64,000 nt of DNA from Aphrophora alni (taxonomy: Eukaryota > Arthropoda > Insecta > Hemiptera > Aphrophoridae). This document shows, one piece after another, positions 27,344-41,000 of the stretch. Numbering within the stretch: the stretch's first letter is position 1; each line of letters starts with the position of its first letter. Where the stretch lies: the NCBI GenBank assembly GCA_963513935.1, contig OY740766.1:1394001-1458000 (forward strand). The letters are read 5' to 3'. Under the pieces are notes generated by a model. The model was given only the letters and a program-made list of their open reading frames with translations, searched no databases and was not told where the DNA came from. Made by a program: the position numbers and the translations under genes.

Positions 27344-28805
27344 ATTTAATGTTTTAAAAAATTGTAGACTAATTAATGTAAACTGAATTTTATTTATTAT
27401 TTTCTTAATTATATATAGATTAATATTATAATTACTGATATTATAATATTATTGTTACTGATTATTAATAAACATAAAACAATCCTTCAGATAGAAATAT
27501 ATTCAGGATATTAACACTTTATTTTATAAATAAAAAAATTAATTAACATTAAATTGTTTATAATAAAATAAAATAAAGTAGTAAAGATCAATATTGTAAT
27601 AAAATTAATTTATCATGCATTTTATATTATAACTTCATTTCATCACACCCTTGAGAAATAATCAGTCCACATATAGGTGAGCTTCTTACTTTTTATGTAT
27701 TAGTAAACCTTTGGTGATTTGAAAATTTGGCTGTTAATTAATTATGGATTTTAAGTTCCATAAGCTACATAATGACACTGTAAAATATTTATTTATACAT
27801 AATCAGATAATTAAATCTGAAAAAGAAATAGAGGGTTTAAAAATATTTAAAACTAAATGGAAACATTTATTGTTGCTAGGAGTATACATTCGGTGGGCAA
27901 GTTTTGTAGATAGATTCATGGAATGCAGCCAATAAATATTCTTTTGTTATTGTAATTATATTAATGACCAAGTGGTGTTGTGTATTATTATTCTAATGGA
28001 ATTTGTTATGTTTGTATTTGTTTTACTGTGAGTAGCTGTATATTTATTTCTATTGTTTTAATGATATTCTAGTATCCTAGTATAAATATTTCGACACATT
28101 ACAAAAAAAAATTTCAACAACAAAAGTAATAAATAAAATGAAACATTCAGTGCTTTGGAATATTGTACTTTCTGAATTAACATTTAAGACAAGACAAACA
28201 TGTTTGCCAAATAAGTCAGGTTTCCAGTTTGAAGTATGAACTGTAAATTATGTTTTTATTGTCATCAAGTATTCTCGTTACATTATTTGATTATTACTCG
28301 CTAATTTTAAACAGAAATGTTTGTCTATAATATGGATTAAGATGTAAATGTTTCAAATCAATTTACTATGTGTACGATTTAATTTGACAGCATGTCAATT
28401 TCACAGTTTTATAATTAAAAAGAATATTTTAGTAGAAAAAAATTAATTTTATTTAAAGACTGCACACCATTTGTTATATGTTTACACATGCAATTCAAAT
28501 TATTCTGTTATTAATTGAGAGTTCAAAATTCCTTACATTACTACAAAATTATAAAATATTGTTTTTAGTACTTAGTTTAAAAAATCGTCCCAATTATTCA
28601 TTGTCCAGGAATAACCAAAAATAGGTTGTGATTCCAATTCATCATACTGTATATGCTTCATATTTCAAACCATATGCTTCAACTTATGAAGAAATACTTT
28701 TTATGTTGAAGTTCATACACTCCACTCTTACTTATTTTTTATTTTAAAAAATAAATTTGTTGTATCTTCAGAATACAATATTTTAGTATAGTTAAGATTG
28801 AGTGT

Positions 28806-28854
<49 letters not shown>

Positions 28855-31800
28855 CTATATAATAAAAGTAAATGCCATAATACTGATCTCTGTGAAACTC
28901 CACAAGTCACCTCTGAACAAAATATTCATTATCAGAAACCCACTAGGCCTACTTTCTTCCAACAAAAGTAAAACTGGAATCAAACAATGCATGTAAATGA
29001 CAGCCGATTTCTATGTAATTTTATCAGCAACAAGGAACGACTGATGTTAATGAGGTTTAAAGTGGCTTTTCTACAATCTATCACCAAATAGACCAAATAA
29101 TGTCATCAAACACACATATAAGTGCTCTTGTAGTGTCATTGCATAATTAAATGAACTGAATATATCATTATCTTTGAAATATTTAAATAATTGCTGAAAT
29201 ACAATTCACAGTTTCTATTAAATAAATTGATTTCAGCTTGTCACATTTAGAAATTAGTTTAATTATATACATAATAAGAAGAGAAAAAATCAACACCGTA
29301 AAAAAAGCTCTCTATAAGAAATAATAAACATTTTTTTCAAGATTTTTTTTTTATATTCTTAAAGAGTATAGTCCAGACAATGTCTATGGAAAATTTCATA
29401 CTAAAAAAAACTAACTAAAGAAAGTGCCATATTTTTGATTTACTCAATTTTAAATTATAGACACAGAGTGCAATGAAAATTACATCATTATAAGAATGAA
29501 ACATTAAGTGAATAAATTATAAAACTCAAAAAGTTACAAATAATAATGATTTATCATTTATACAAAATTAAATCATTTTTCATGCTTGAGAACAAAAAGT
29601 CAAATAGACAAAAGACAATTTAAAAGCTAGATTTGTTTACCAATATATCACTGTTTAAAACAAACAAAATGAATCAAATGTATAGAAGTGATGTTTAATT
29701 CTTTGAGAGAAAAATATAGAAAGAATTTAAATGAAAGAAAATTACTACCAGATATATGTATAATTACAACATTTTCCTCCAATGATCATGTTGTAAATTG
29801 CATAAGGAAATCACAACAACTTGCCACTTCCAGCACTTTTCTCTTTAACTTTAATCATACAGGATGTCATGAGGAATGGGAAAATAAAGATACTACAAGT
29901 CTTGTATGGTTTTACATACAAGTATGATTTCTGTCAACTAAACATAGATGTTAGCTAAGAAATAAATTATAATTAATAACAATATACTACAAAATATAGT
30001 TTATTCAAATTAAATGTGTATTTTAAAAACAGTCTTACTTTCTCCTGCCTACATAACAGAGAGAAAATTTTATAAAAGAGTAAAAATATTGATGTTGAGT
30101 TATTTTAAGGATAACATCCACTTTCAGGTCGTATGAGTTCAGAAAAAGATATTTTCTGAATGTCTGTCATCTGTACAGTGCACTACAGCCCAAATGGTGT
30201 AATATTTTAATAACATGACATTTGGCTATATTCTGGTGGGGTATATAACTTTTCTTTTTTTTATAACTCATAATTTAACAGTATCTCTCTGTTTTAAGAC
30301 TAAAATTTTAAATTTCAGTTCACTTCAAATCGACTAAGTGACCGTTCACCGTGAAAGTTCAGAAATAGTTGAATTATTCTTGTTTCAAATTAAATTTATC
30401 AATCCCATTTAACTTTATGTATAAAGTATTTAGGTAAGTTATATATGTTGGGAGTAAAATCTGAAAATTTCCATTGGATTAAATAAAACTTGAGTCAATA
30501 AATTGGACGATTTGAAATGACCAAAGTTTGAAATATGATGCGAATGACATCAGACATTTCAATTTCAAAATTACCAATAGTTATTTTATAAATGTCATGA
30601 CGCTATAACACTGCTTTTGTTTAAATGTAGCCTCTTAGGACCCAAACAAAATTTACAGATATCATTGCTTCAAATGTCGTTTCACAAATTATAGGTAAAA
30701 AACATAAAACATGGAACTGTTATATAAAGCCAAATTTATTAAATTCAAAATTCAGCTATTTGGCAAAAAAATGAACTTTGATTACTGTCATTAAAAATTA
30801 AATTTCAATCAAATGTAATATACTCTTAGAGTTATATTATTTTCTTTCTCGAGAATAAATAGTTTTTTTAAACACATTTTTTTCAGAAGTTTGTTAATGA
30901 GAGTTGAGAAAGTTAGTGTAAAGTTTACTTTTAATAACATTATATGTGAAAATTAATTGGTACAACAATTTTCAAGAGGATAACTCACCCTCACAATAAT
31001 GTATTGTAAAATATGAGCATAATTTAGATTAAACAACCAGGACAATTAATGAAATTATGATTTTCGTGTTTCAATTCTATCTGTGATGTAATCTGGCTAT
31101 AGAGCCAAATACAACCCAATAACTTGGTATAAATATCCACTTATATCAATTTCTTGTTTTAGAGATGAAGTTGTAGTGTGATGACAAAAGATACAGTGAT
31201 AGATGGTATGGATGATCTAAATTAAATAAAGAACTAATATAATACATGAATTGTAGATATAAGAACATTACAATGAATGTTTTTCTTTGAGATAATGATT
31301 AGTATTGGTATATATAAAATGTATTTTGTACGAGAGAAAAAAATATAGGTTTAGAATATACTTTAAGAATAAATATATGTGCCACGAATGCAAGTAATAC
31401 AATTCTTACAAAAAATACGCCTAAGTATCAGACAAGTTTCAACGACAAGGTCATCCTCTTCAGTGATACACGAGCTACAAAACAAATAAACAAACAAAAA
31501 ACTATGTTATAGTTTGATTGGTTTGATTGGTCTGAAGAGGACGACCTTGTCGTTGAAACGCATCTGATACTTAGGCGTATTTTTTGTGAGAATTGTGTTC
31601 TGTGTGTTTGTTATACTGTTCTATAAAAATGTTTGTGAAAATAAGTTTGAGAAACAAATAAAAATTGAAATTATTTGTTTTGTTTATAAATAGTCGAGCA
31701 TAATTTGTTAAAAACTAAGGTAACTTCGAAATCAATGTTCTTAAAAATATAGGGAAAATCAATTTTAACAAAAATTAGAGCAATAGAGTTGGTGTTTTAG

Positions 31801-34800
31801 GACGCAAAATTTTACAAAATTTCACTAAATCTATCCATATTTCGGAGATACAATAATCAAATTTCAACCAAGTACGTAATAATTTTGAAATACACAGACT
31901 CCATATTAGAATATCATCCATAAGTTTTAGATCATTCGAGCAACACTTTTGACAAATAGTTTGGAAGTGTTAAAAACACATTCAGAATGATAAGTTTTCA
32001 CCAAGACAATTTCAATGACTCATCCTTAAATAAAGAAATGGACTGCTCGAGTCTGTGAACCACAAAGGTAATGGCAGACTTTGAAATATTGTCTTGTTAA
32101 AATAAACTATGATGTACAAGTTAGAGATTTGCTTTTATTAATGACCCCAATAGAATAGATTTGATTTAAAATTAGTTTTATACTTTATTCAATAAAGTCC
32201 TAGCAACATTCACTCATAAATATTACATAATGACAGTTAGAATTACAGTTTGTTTTCTTACTGTAGGATATGACTATCTTATTTAAAGGTTAGAATTGTT
32301 TTTAATGAAGTACAAAATAAAAGTATTTAAACTTGTCAACTCATTGTATGCTTGGCCTTCTTATGTGTGAAGAATCTTGACATTGGCTTGAACAGTCTTC
32401 AACAAGTTACCTAACCAAGGTCAATGACCAACATATTGGAACTACTATATTTAAATGATATCTATGGTTGGCTCCACATCCTTAACTGATTTGCATGTTT
32501 TCTCTATGCACTAGTTATATGAAAACATGTTTAATATTTCAGAGAGATTCTATGACAAAGTCTATTATTGAGCTACCTTTTAAAGAGTAGTTTTTTATGC
32601 AAGATATTAAAATAGGCCCCCTTCAATTTACTCACATAAAACTATACAAAATATATTGCAATCACTTCATGATTCCATTTGCAAGTGATTCTTTCTTTTT
32701 AACTTGCTAACAAGTTCAACATTTAACTTCACCTGCTAATGTTCTTAAATACAAATTTTGTCCTCTTTTACTTGACAGAAAAAACAAATTTTGAATAATA
32801 ACCATTATATTTTTACCTACGTAATTAAGGAGCCAGAAATAATGTTTCAAACTGTTTCTGAGAAATCCTATGGAATAATAGAGAAACATATTTTTGATCT
32901 AAGAAAGACTCCAAAGCTCATAAATCCATGCAAATCTCAACATACATTTTTCCTCATCATTTCTATATATGGAATTAAAAAGTAAATATTTTAATGTTAT
33001 TTCTAAACAAGGTAACTTTCCAGTTATTGGTGAGATAACATCAATTGTGTATAAAAACCCTGATTTCATTCACAAGAAAGAGGATCACTCCAAACCTGAG
33101 TGATAGCAAACTTTCTGGGAAGACACTCCCAAGCGCAAATTAGGTTAAATATCTATGGTTGATACCTGACATAAAGTTAACGTGGAATTCACACTTGATG
33201 CACGCTATGGAAAAAAGCAAATAAATCGTTAATGGCAGTAAGAAAAGTAATGGGGACTAAGACCAGCTATGATGAGATACATCTACAATGGGATTATATG
33301 ACCTATGATGAGCTGTAGTTTGGTGGGTTAAAACCAAGCAGAAGCGAGGGGCAAAAATACTCTGATCCTGTGGATGGGTATAAGATAGATATTTGATACT
33401 GACCTATGGGAGGAGGTAATTCAGGAGAACTGATGTGGTACAGATGATTCCAAAACTAAGGAAAACACTAGTGCTGGGATATATAAGCTGAGACCGAGGT
33501 TTCCCAGGTAAATAATTATTTGTAATTTAATTGGTATAATCATTATTTTCCTCTTCTTGTTCTATCACTAAATAAAAGCCTTGAAAGTTTGGGAGTCGGT
33601 CGCACGTCAACCTGTATCTTCAAATCTTGACAAAATTTGGTATATATGTTGATATTTGTAATTTTTTACAAATTGTTATCAGGCAAGATTATATAGTATA
33701 GCAAATACCCACCATTCCTTTACGTAATGCATAGAGCGCTTCCATTTAATCCTGTTCAGAATCTAATTCATTGAAACTATCTCAACAAAAACAACTTGTC
33801 TCCATGTTGTTTTTGATCTACCTCTTTTGCGATTACTGTGAGTTCCATTCTAGCGCACTACTGGTGATGTTGTAATAGAACCTTCTAAGGATAGATCTTC
33901 ATTTGCATATTTGTTTGTTTATATTCAACGTTTGCTCGGTTCTTTTTACCACAGATCATCGTTCATAATTTTATTCAGCAAAAGATACACAACAACCTGT
34001 GTAAAAACTTATTCATGAACACTTGTAATTTCTATGTGATATTTTTTGTATCTTCCACATCTCACGACAGTAAATGACAAAATTTAACACAATATTAAAA
34101 GACACGACTCTTTGTGTTAAAAAAGTACACCTTAAGAGTTTGAGATCTTTAGTAAGCATTCCGAATGTTTTTTTCAGATTTTGAACACTGATGTTAATGT
34201 CACAATCCGTTTCAACATTTTTATACTTGTACTCTGTGGTACCCACTATCCATGTAGCTTTGAAATTCTTCCACAAACTTCAATGGGGGTTGCCATTAAA
34301 ACATTGAGTGTCATAATATGTTGCTACTTTACTTTATTTGTGTTTTCTTCAGGCAAATGTTTCGTGTTTTCTCTGTTAGTAATGCGTAAGATTGGTTTAA
34401 CAGTTTCAAAATTATGCCCATTTCAATAAATTTTATCCGCATATTTTTTGTAATAACTCAACATAAAGCACTAAATTAAGTCATGATCATGTAAATCATA
34501 CCAACTATAAATCTATACAAAAAAAAAATGAAGCCATCATTAAAATTGTAACTTTCGATACAATCTTCCATTTAAAATTTGAAATTTAAAATTGTAAGAT
34601 CAAATACGTGTTCTTATAAATGTCGTTGTAGAACTGTTAATATTGATCACTTAATCACATCAAATACCCTAATCAGTTCGGGTATTATATACATTGACCA
34701 TAAAGCAGTCAATTTTCTCTTAAATATGTGGTCTAGTGTCTAATGTTTTAAAAATACACATTCTTCAACAAACACACTTTGCTGTGTGTTATTTTAAATT

Positions 34801-37800
34801 AAATATATCCTACTACTATTTCTTTCTAAAAACTAACAACATTATGTTATTGGAATCTATGTGCAAAACATATAATTTAAAACATAATCAATCATCATTT
34901 TGTTAGTTTTAGTAGCTTTTGATGTATCTTTGAACAAAAAGTGTGATATAAAATGCTATGCTTTTTGGGTTTTTTACAGAAATCACTCCCGAGTCATTTC
35001 TAGTGATCAATAATTTAGTGTATCAATCACTATTTATTCTTAAATACAAAAATCATAAAAAAAATTAACATAGAATAATGGTTTAACTAAAACACAACTT
35101 TCCACAAAAAATCATCTTATTTGTGCAACGCAAATACAAGATGACGTTTCAATGACTAAGTAATCATCCTCAGCTGCTACATGGACACAAACTCTACTGA
35201 CAGTGGAATGTGACATATGGTTTATCCAGAATACCCTAGACCTTCAGTCTATTCTCACAAAATTTAATAAATTTGAACAGAAGTTTATTCAGTTTAAAGA
35301 GCATAGTTTCTGAGCAATAAAATGACAAATTACACAATAAATTGTAGAAACAAGATGAAATAATACGACCAAATAAACATAAAGTAACATAGAACACTAT
35401 TAAAAAAGTAAAATCTTATTATTGATATTAGTTTATTTAGACATTTACTATCATTAATTGTGATCAACTCCCAATATCAAGTGATAAACCCAGTAGCCAT
35501 TTTGGAAACTAAAACTAAAACTAGAAAAGAAATCAAAGCTAAAGCAATCATAATCGAAATAATATTGCTATGTCCGAATAAACTATATCAGTAATATTAA
35601 CGATAAATTATTATAAAACAACTTTAAAAACAGAAATAAGGTAAATCTTCTCTGATACGTATTAAAATAATAACAAAACAATAAAACACAAACTTGAACG
35701 TTTTAGCGATAAATTCATACTAATTCAATGGAATAGAATAACAACTATCATTGTCATTGTAAAAACATTATAAAATGTGATAAAAAAATGTATTTAATTG
35801 TGAAAATACTTTCTCATTACGAAAGTAAAGTTATGTTGTTTATTCAACAATGATTATCTTTCTTTTAAAATGTTTTCACTTGGGTTTAAGTGCTTATTAC
35901 ACAGACTAATCATAAGATAAGGCCCATTTTACTACATCACTGTTGTCTGCAACTAACAAAACTATCCAGAAAATCATTGTACAATACCTCAAGATTAAAG
36001 TTGTGAGTAGGTGTTAAAATTATTTTAAATATATACTTCATTATGGTGGATACTCTAAGCAATACTTATAATAATATCCCAAACAAAAATTTAACTACAA
36101 CGATGAAAATTATCTTCCTGAAAATGTCATACTCTCATAAACTGTTTTTTGAAAATGTATCAAGTTATGCCAGTGACAGCTATAATCAAATTTTAGCAAT
36201 TATTTATTGCTATTTACAGTGCAAATTTTGTATGATGTGTGGCAAAGTAGGTATTACAAAATTTCTAATATTGAGATTATTGTTATTATAATCTCTCTCG
36301 TGGAAGCACTGACAACCAACATTTTTAAATGTACACTGATCCAAAAGTGCCCAAAATACTAATGAAGATTATGGTGAAGAATATTATAATTATAACATTT
36401 CCATGTCTGTACACATTTCTACCAAAATATCCGTTTGCGGAATTGAATGTACGTTTCACAATTTTGTAATATTAAAATCAAACCATTTTCAAACAATTTG
36501 AGTTGATTTACTTCTTGTGATCCAAGGATATTCAACAATACTTAATGATTATTATGATATCAGTCGCAAAATAGTTAGTGACGCTTCAAGCCGAGGTCCG
36601 CAAAGGAACAGAATAAACTTGTGTCCAAATTATAATGGACTAAAAAAAGACTGAGTTCAAAGACCAAAGGTCTGCATGTGAGCGTAGAGAGACTAACTCC
36701 TTAGAGCATAGTAAATAAACGGTTGATATAATGGCGTCTATAGGTTTTATTACTTAAAACCTTACATAATAAGTTTTGTTACTTAGATGCCTTCATAATA
36801 ACTAATAAACACGTGTGTACAACCATCTTATCTGAATCATGTTACTACGGCTAAACACACTAATAGATTGTGCAAACCTAAAATATGATCTATAAATATG
36901 AAATGTCTACACTCTTAAGTTTTGTAATTAATAAAATGTCAGATCTCCCACAATATCAATCAAGCAAAGGATGTCAGTATTCTAATTACTCTATGCAAAT
37001 CTTACCACTATGTATAACAGACATAGATTGTTTAAACATGTTATCTGAACTGGAAGTGTATAAGATGATGAAACTCACAAGTGTTTTGCAAAGCTTTTTT
37101 AGATGCCATTATATCAACAACAAAAGCAAATTTATTTAATGCAAAAAAAGAATAATAAGAGAGGTGTACAAATTGTATCTGGAACTTTCAGAGTCTTAGC
37201 ACCTATCCTATCCTCCATCAGTTTACTAACCTTAGTCGCAATAAATATAACAGCTGATTTGATTAAAATTAAATATTAATCATCTTTGTAGGATGAGAAA
37301 GCTTGATATAAACTGTGAAAATTGTTGATTTTACAAAATATAAAAAATCAAATTCAAAATACATTATTTTTCCCCCCGAGACAAATTTGCAAATACAGCC
37401 AAATGATGCAAGATTATTGAACCGGCGGCTAACTTAATTCAGCATGTTGAAACTCTGTTACAAATATGTGATTTAGGTAAAAAATAATATATGTATGGTA
37501 ACTAAAATTTAATTTTTCAAGGAAAGAGTTTTCTAATAAATTACTTAAGAAAGTATGTGAAACATTAAAAATCTTATTAAACATGATTATGGTTAATCTA
37601 GTTATGAAAACTATACTACCAAGGCGTAGAATGTGTATAGTACATCTATATAATCCTAAAGCCTGTAAATTAATTTCATTAGTATTCCCATCTGACTCTA
37701 TATATTTATTTTTGTAAGTCGAATCAAGTCAATACTTACTGAAGAAGCAACTCTGTGTAATATGAGCCTACTAATCAGGATTTGTGAATATTTTATATAT

Positions 37801-37951
37801 AAATTGTATAAATACTTTTTGAGACTTTTATAACATGTTTATTTGAAAGTAGTATGTTTTGGCTGTTTGGTCTACACAGAGTCAGCTGGCTTTGCACATG
37901 AACATTTTTTAATAATTTTGATTAATCCACAACAAACTCACATTTTAACTC

Positions 37952-38000
<49 letters not shown>

Positions 38001-41000
38001 CATGTTTTGTGTGGAAATCCACTGTCAAAGATTAAAATGTTTAAATTGAGAAATGTGTACATCCTACTGATTTAAAGATGTTTTTTTTAACTATATAGTA
38101 TTTGTTCAAGTGTTTGTAAATATGTAGGCTAGTGGTAAAAATTATTAATATGTTTAATTGAAAAGTCTGACAATGTCTCTGTGTAGACGAAACAGCTATA
38201 ACAAACTTCTAAATAAAGGATTGTTTTAGATGTCTCAAAATGGTATTTATAAAATTTACATATTAATTCAAATAGTCTGGAGGCTTTCCAACAAAATAAA
38301 CATTATAATAAAAAATTAATCCAATTTTGTGTGCTTATTACTTATTTTAAAATTTATCTAACCACTGATAAACAATATTTAAATAGCTGAAATATGTTAT
38401 AAAGATGTAAAGTTTTAAATATTCCTACAAAACTGACTTTATAAAACATGAATAGAAGACTGTTGAAAATTAATATACATCAATGTATATAAAAATTATA
38501 TTTACATAAATTGGTCGAAAACCTAAAATCCCAAAATGTAGTAAAATAATGGTTAAAATCTATACATTAAGTGGAAAAGATTTGGTTTAAGAGTTTAAAA
38601 GTTTAGTAATGTTTCAAAGTCATTGGAAAGCAGTTCCATAACACCTAAAAACCATGACCTTTTTAATTTTATAGATACGTCCTGTCCAGCAGGTATTTTC
38701 ATTAATTAGTTGTCCTGCATTTTGAATAGCAGGAAAAAATGAATTAGTTATGAATAATTTTATCCCACACAAATAAATAAGTATCAATGTTACCTCTGCT
38801 CTCTTCGGCTAATACAATTTACAAGTCAACAAACAGGGACATGTTGTGGCCACATACATGCTTTAACTTCTATTTAAAATAATGCCACTAGACATTATAA
38901 ATACATTAAACTCTTTTTTTTAACACGTTTTAGCTTAAAATGTTCTAATAAAGACTCTGAACCCACTCATTAGTAGAGGATTTTATACCTCTAAGCTCCC
39001 AGAACAAAACTAATTTTAATTTTTCTGCATCAGAAAGGAAAATAGTTTAATTCTGAAACAGTAAAAATGAAATTTTAGTATATATATATATATATAGATA
39101 CTTTTTCATGTATTCTCCACTACTTAAGAAAGGTCAAAAAAGTAAACACAAGGTTTAAACTGTTGTAACAAAATATTTTAGACCTATTGTTAAATATAGA
39201 GTACTTTCAAGTGATAAGTTACTGCTTGCTAAAAACTAATTGGAAACTCATGTTTATTACAATCATTATACAAACATTAACAAATTATCTCTTAAACAGA
39301 ACAAGCATGCACCATGTAGACTCGCCACAAAATCTTTAAATTACATCATGTGACATTCGAGTTTATTTTTTTAGATTTTATTTTTATTTATTCTTACTTT
39401 TTCAGGGAGCTATCAATCTTATATTTTCACTTCCTTCAGAAATAATTGGGATCCAAATATTTTTAATAAATTATTGATTACCGATGGTATATACAATTAA
39501 TTAATTGATACCATAATATGGTTTGATGACAAATTAACAGATATAATTTGTCTGATGCTGTAAAATGAAATACCGGTAACATTTTAAAGTTTATAAATTA
39601 TGTACAGTAGCATTTCAATACAAAATTAACGAAACATATATTGTTATGAAATCGTATGATTTGAAAATTAGGAGCGATTTATTTGTCAACTCTTTTTCTA
39701 TGATTATAATGTAATTATGTATTGAAATAGTTTTATTGACTACAATAATACAGACTTTGAATAATAATACAATAATCAAACTTACTTACGTTAGGCTACT
39801 AAGTTTAGTAAAAGTAAAAGTAAAATTCAAAGTACTTTAATGAGAATAGAGTACTATAATTCAAGTATTTATTAAAATAACACATTTAATAAATGTTGAC
39901 AAGAACAGAACATGAAAATAAATACTGAATTCAAAAACTATGAATGCATAATATAAAAAATATAAGTAATTTTCATTTCCAATGAATTAATTTTTGATAT
40001 AGTAAAACAAAAAATAGAATACTATATAATTTAATGAAATTTGAACTTGGTGACCATTTTGAACCAACAACTATAAGGGATATAAATTAAAACACTGACC
40101 TCATGATGTCAACTGTGAAAAAAAATTCTTAGTTAAAATTTATAAACACCTATAGAAAACAGGAATAAATTAAATGAATACAAATTTGCAACTCTAATTT
40201 ATAAATTTTGAATAAGAAAATTAAGTAGTAAGTTTTATTAGAACATAACAAATTCATCTTAACATAATTTCTAAGTTTTCAGATATTGCACAAACCTTTT
40301 TTTTACAAATACAGATAAAATCACTTTTTGAAACAGATCTTTTACGTCTAGAAATAATAAAGAAAGTATTTCTTGGAAAACAAAAAGTTCTTATTACAAT
40401 AAAACTCTATATGATCAAACCGTGAAATACCGAGGAAACTTTTGGCCAAGACCTAACCTTAAACTACCCTAAAAGATAATTATACAAATAATAGGCTGTG
40501 AACTACATTTTCAAGACAACCACAATGCATTATAAGTGTAAAGCACATAATAAAACTGGATATGGATTTGCATAAAACGTAAAACATTCAGCCATTGGCA
40601 ATCAACAAAAATACATAGGCTACATGATAATATGTTAACGACTTACTATGGCCTTATATATCCTCATTTTAACTATGGAATCATAGTATGGGGTGATTGT
40701 TCATCTCAACAAATGAAAAGGCTCTTTATATTACACAGAAAGTACGACTTGTACCACACATAAATTATTTTGGGAATGTGTAGAAATGCTTTTCGGGAGC
40801 TATATATAGCCTATTTCTGAAGTAATATTATACACTAAAAATACAAGTGCCAGACCACGCTGAATAAGGATGTACATGATTATGGTACCCAATTCAGAAG
40901 TTAATTACGCTTAGGCTCAGTAAGTACAAAAAGCTACCATCACAAGCTGGTGTAACACAAATAAATAAATTACCAGAAAGCTTGACAAAAAATTTAAGAG

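Larger units (their letters stand above)
31399..31618. mobile_element. Snap-back element E with hammerhead-like cassettes in both arms
   Basis: The left arm (31399-31475) and right arm (31530-31618) are inverted copies of the element D family: ACAATTCT, ACAAAAAATACGCC, TAAGTATCAGAC, then the ribozyme-like sequence, and outward TGTGTTCTGTGTGTTTG on the right only. The left arm has lost the outermost 20-odd bases. The spacer is about 55 bp of A-rich and GATTGGTTT repeats. Confidence 0.85.

Noticed and set aside
28728..28996. Open frames on both strands rich in IYIYIY (also 17299-17508 and 37843-38049)
   Set aside because: They are translations of (AT)n microsatellites with no coding features.
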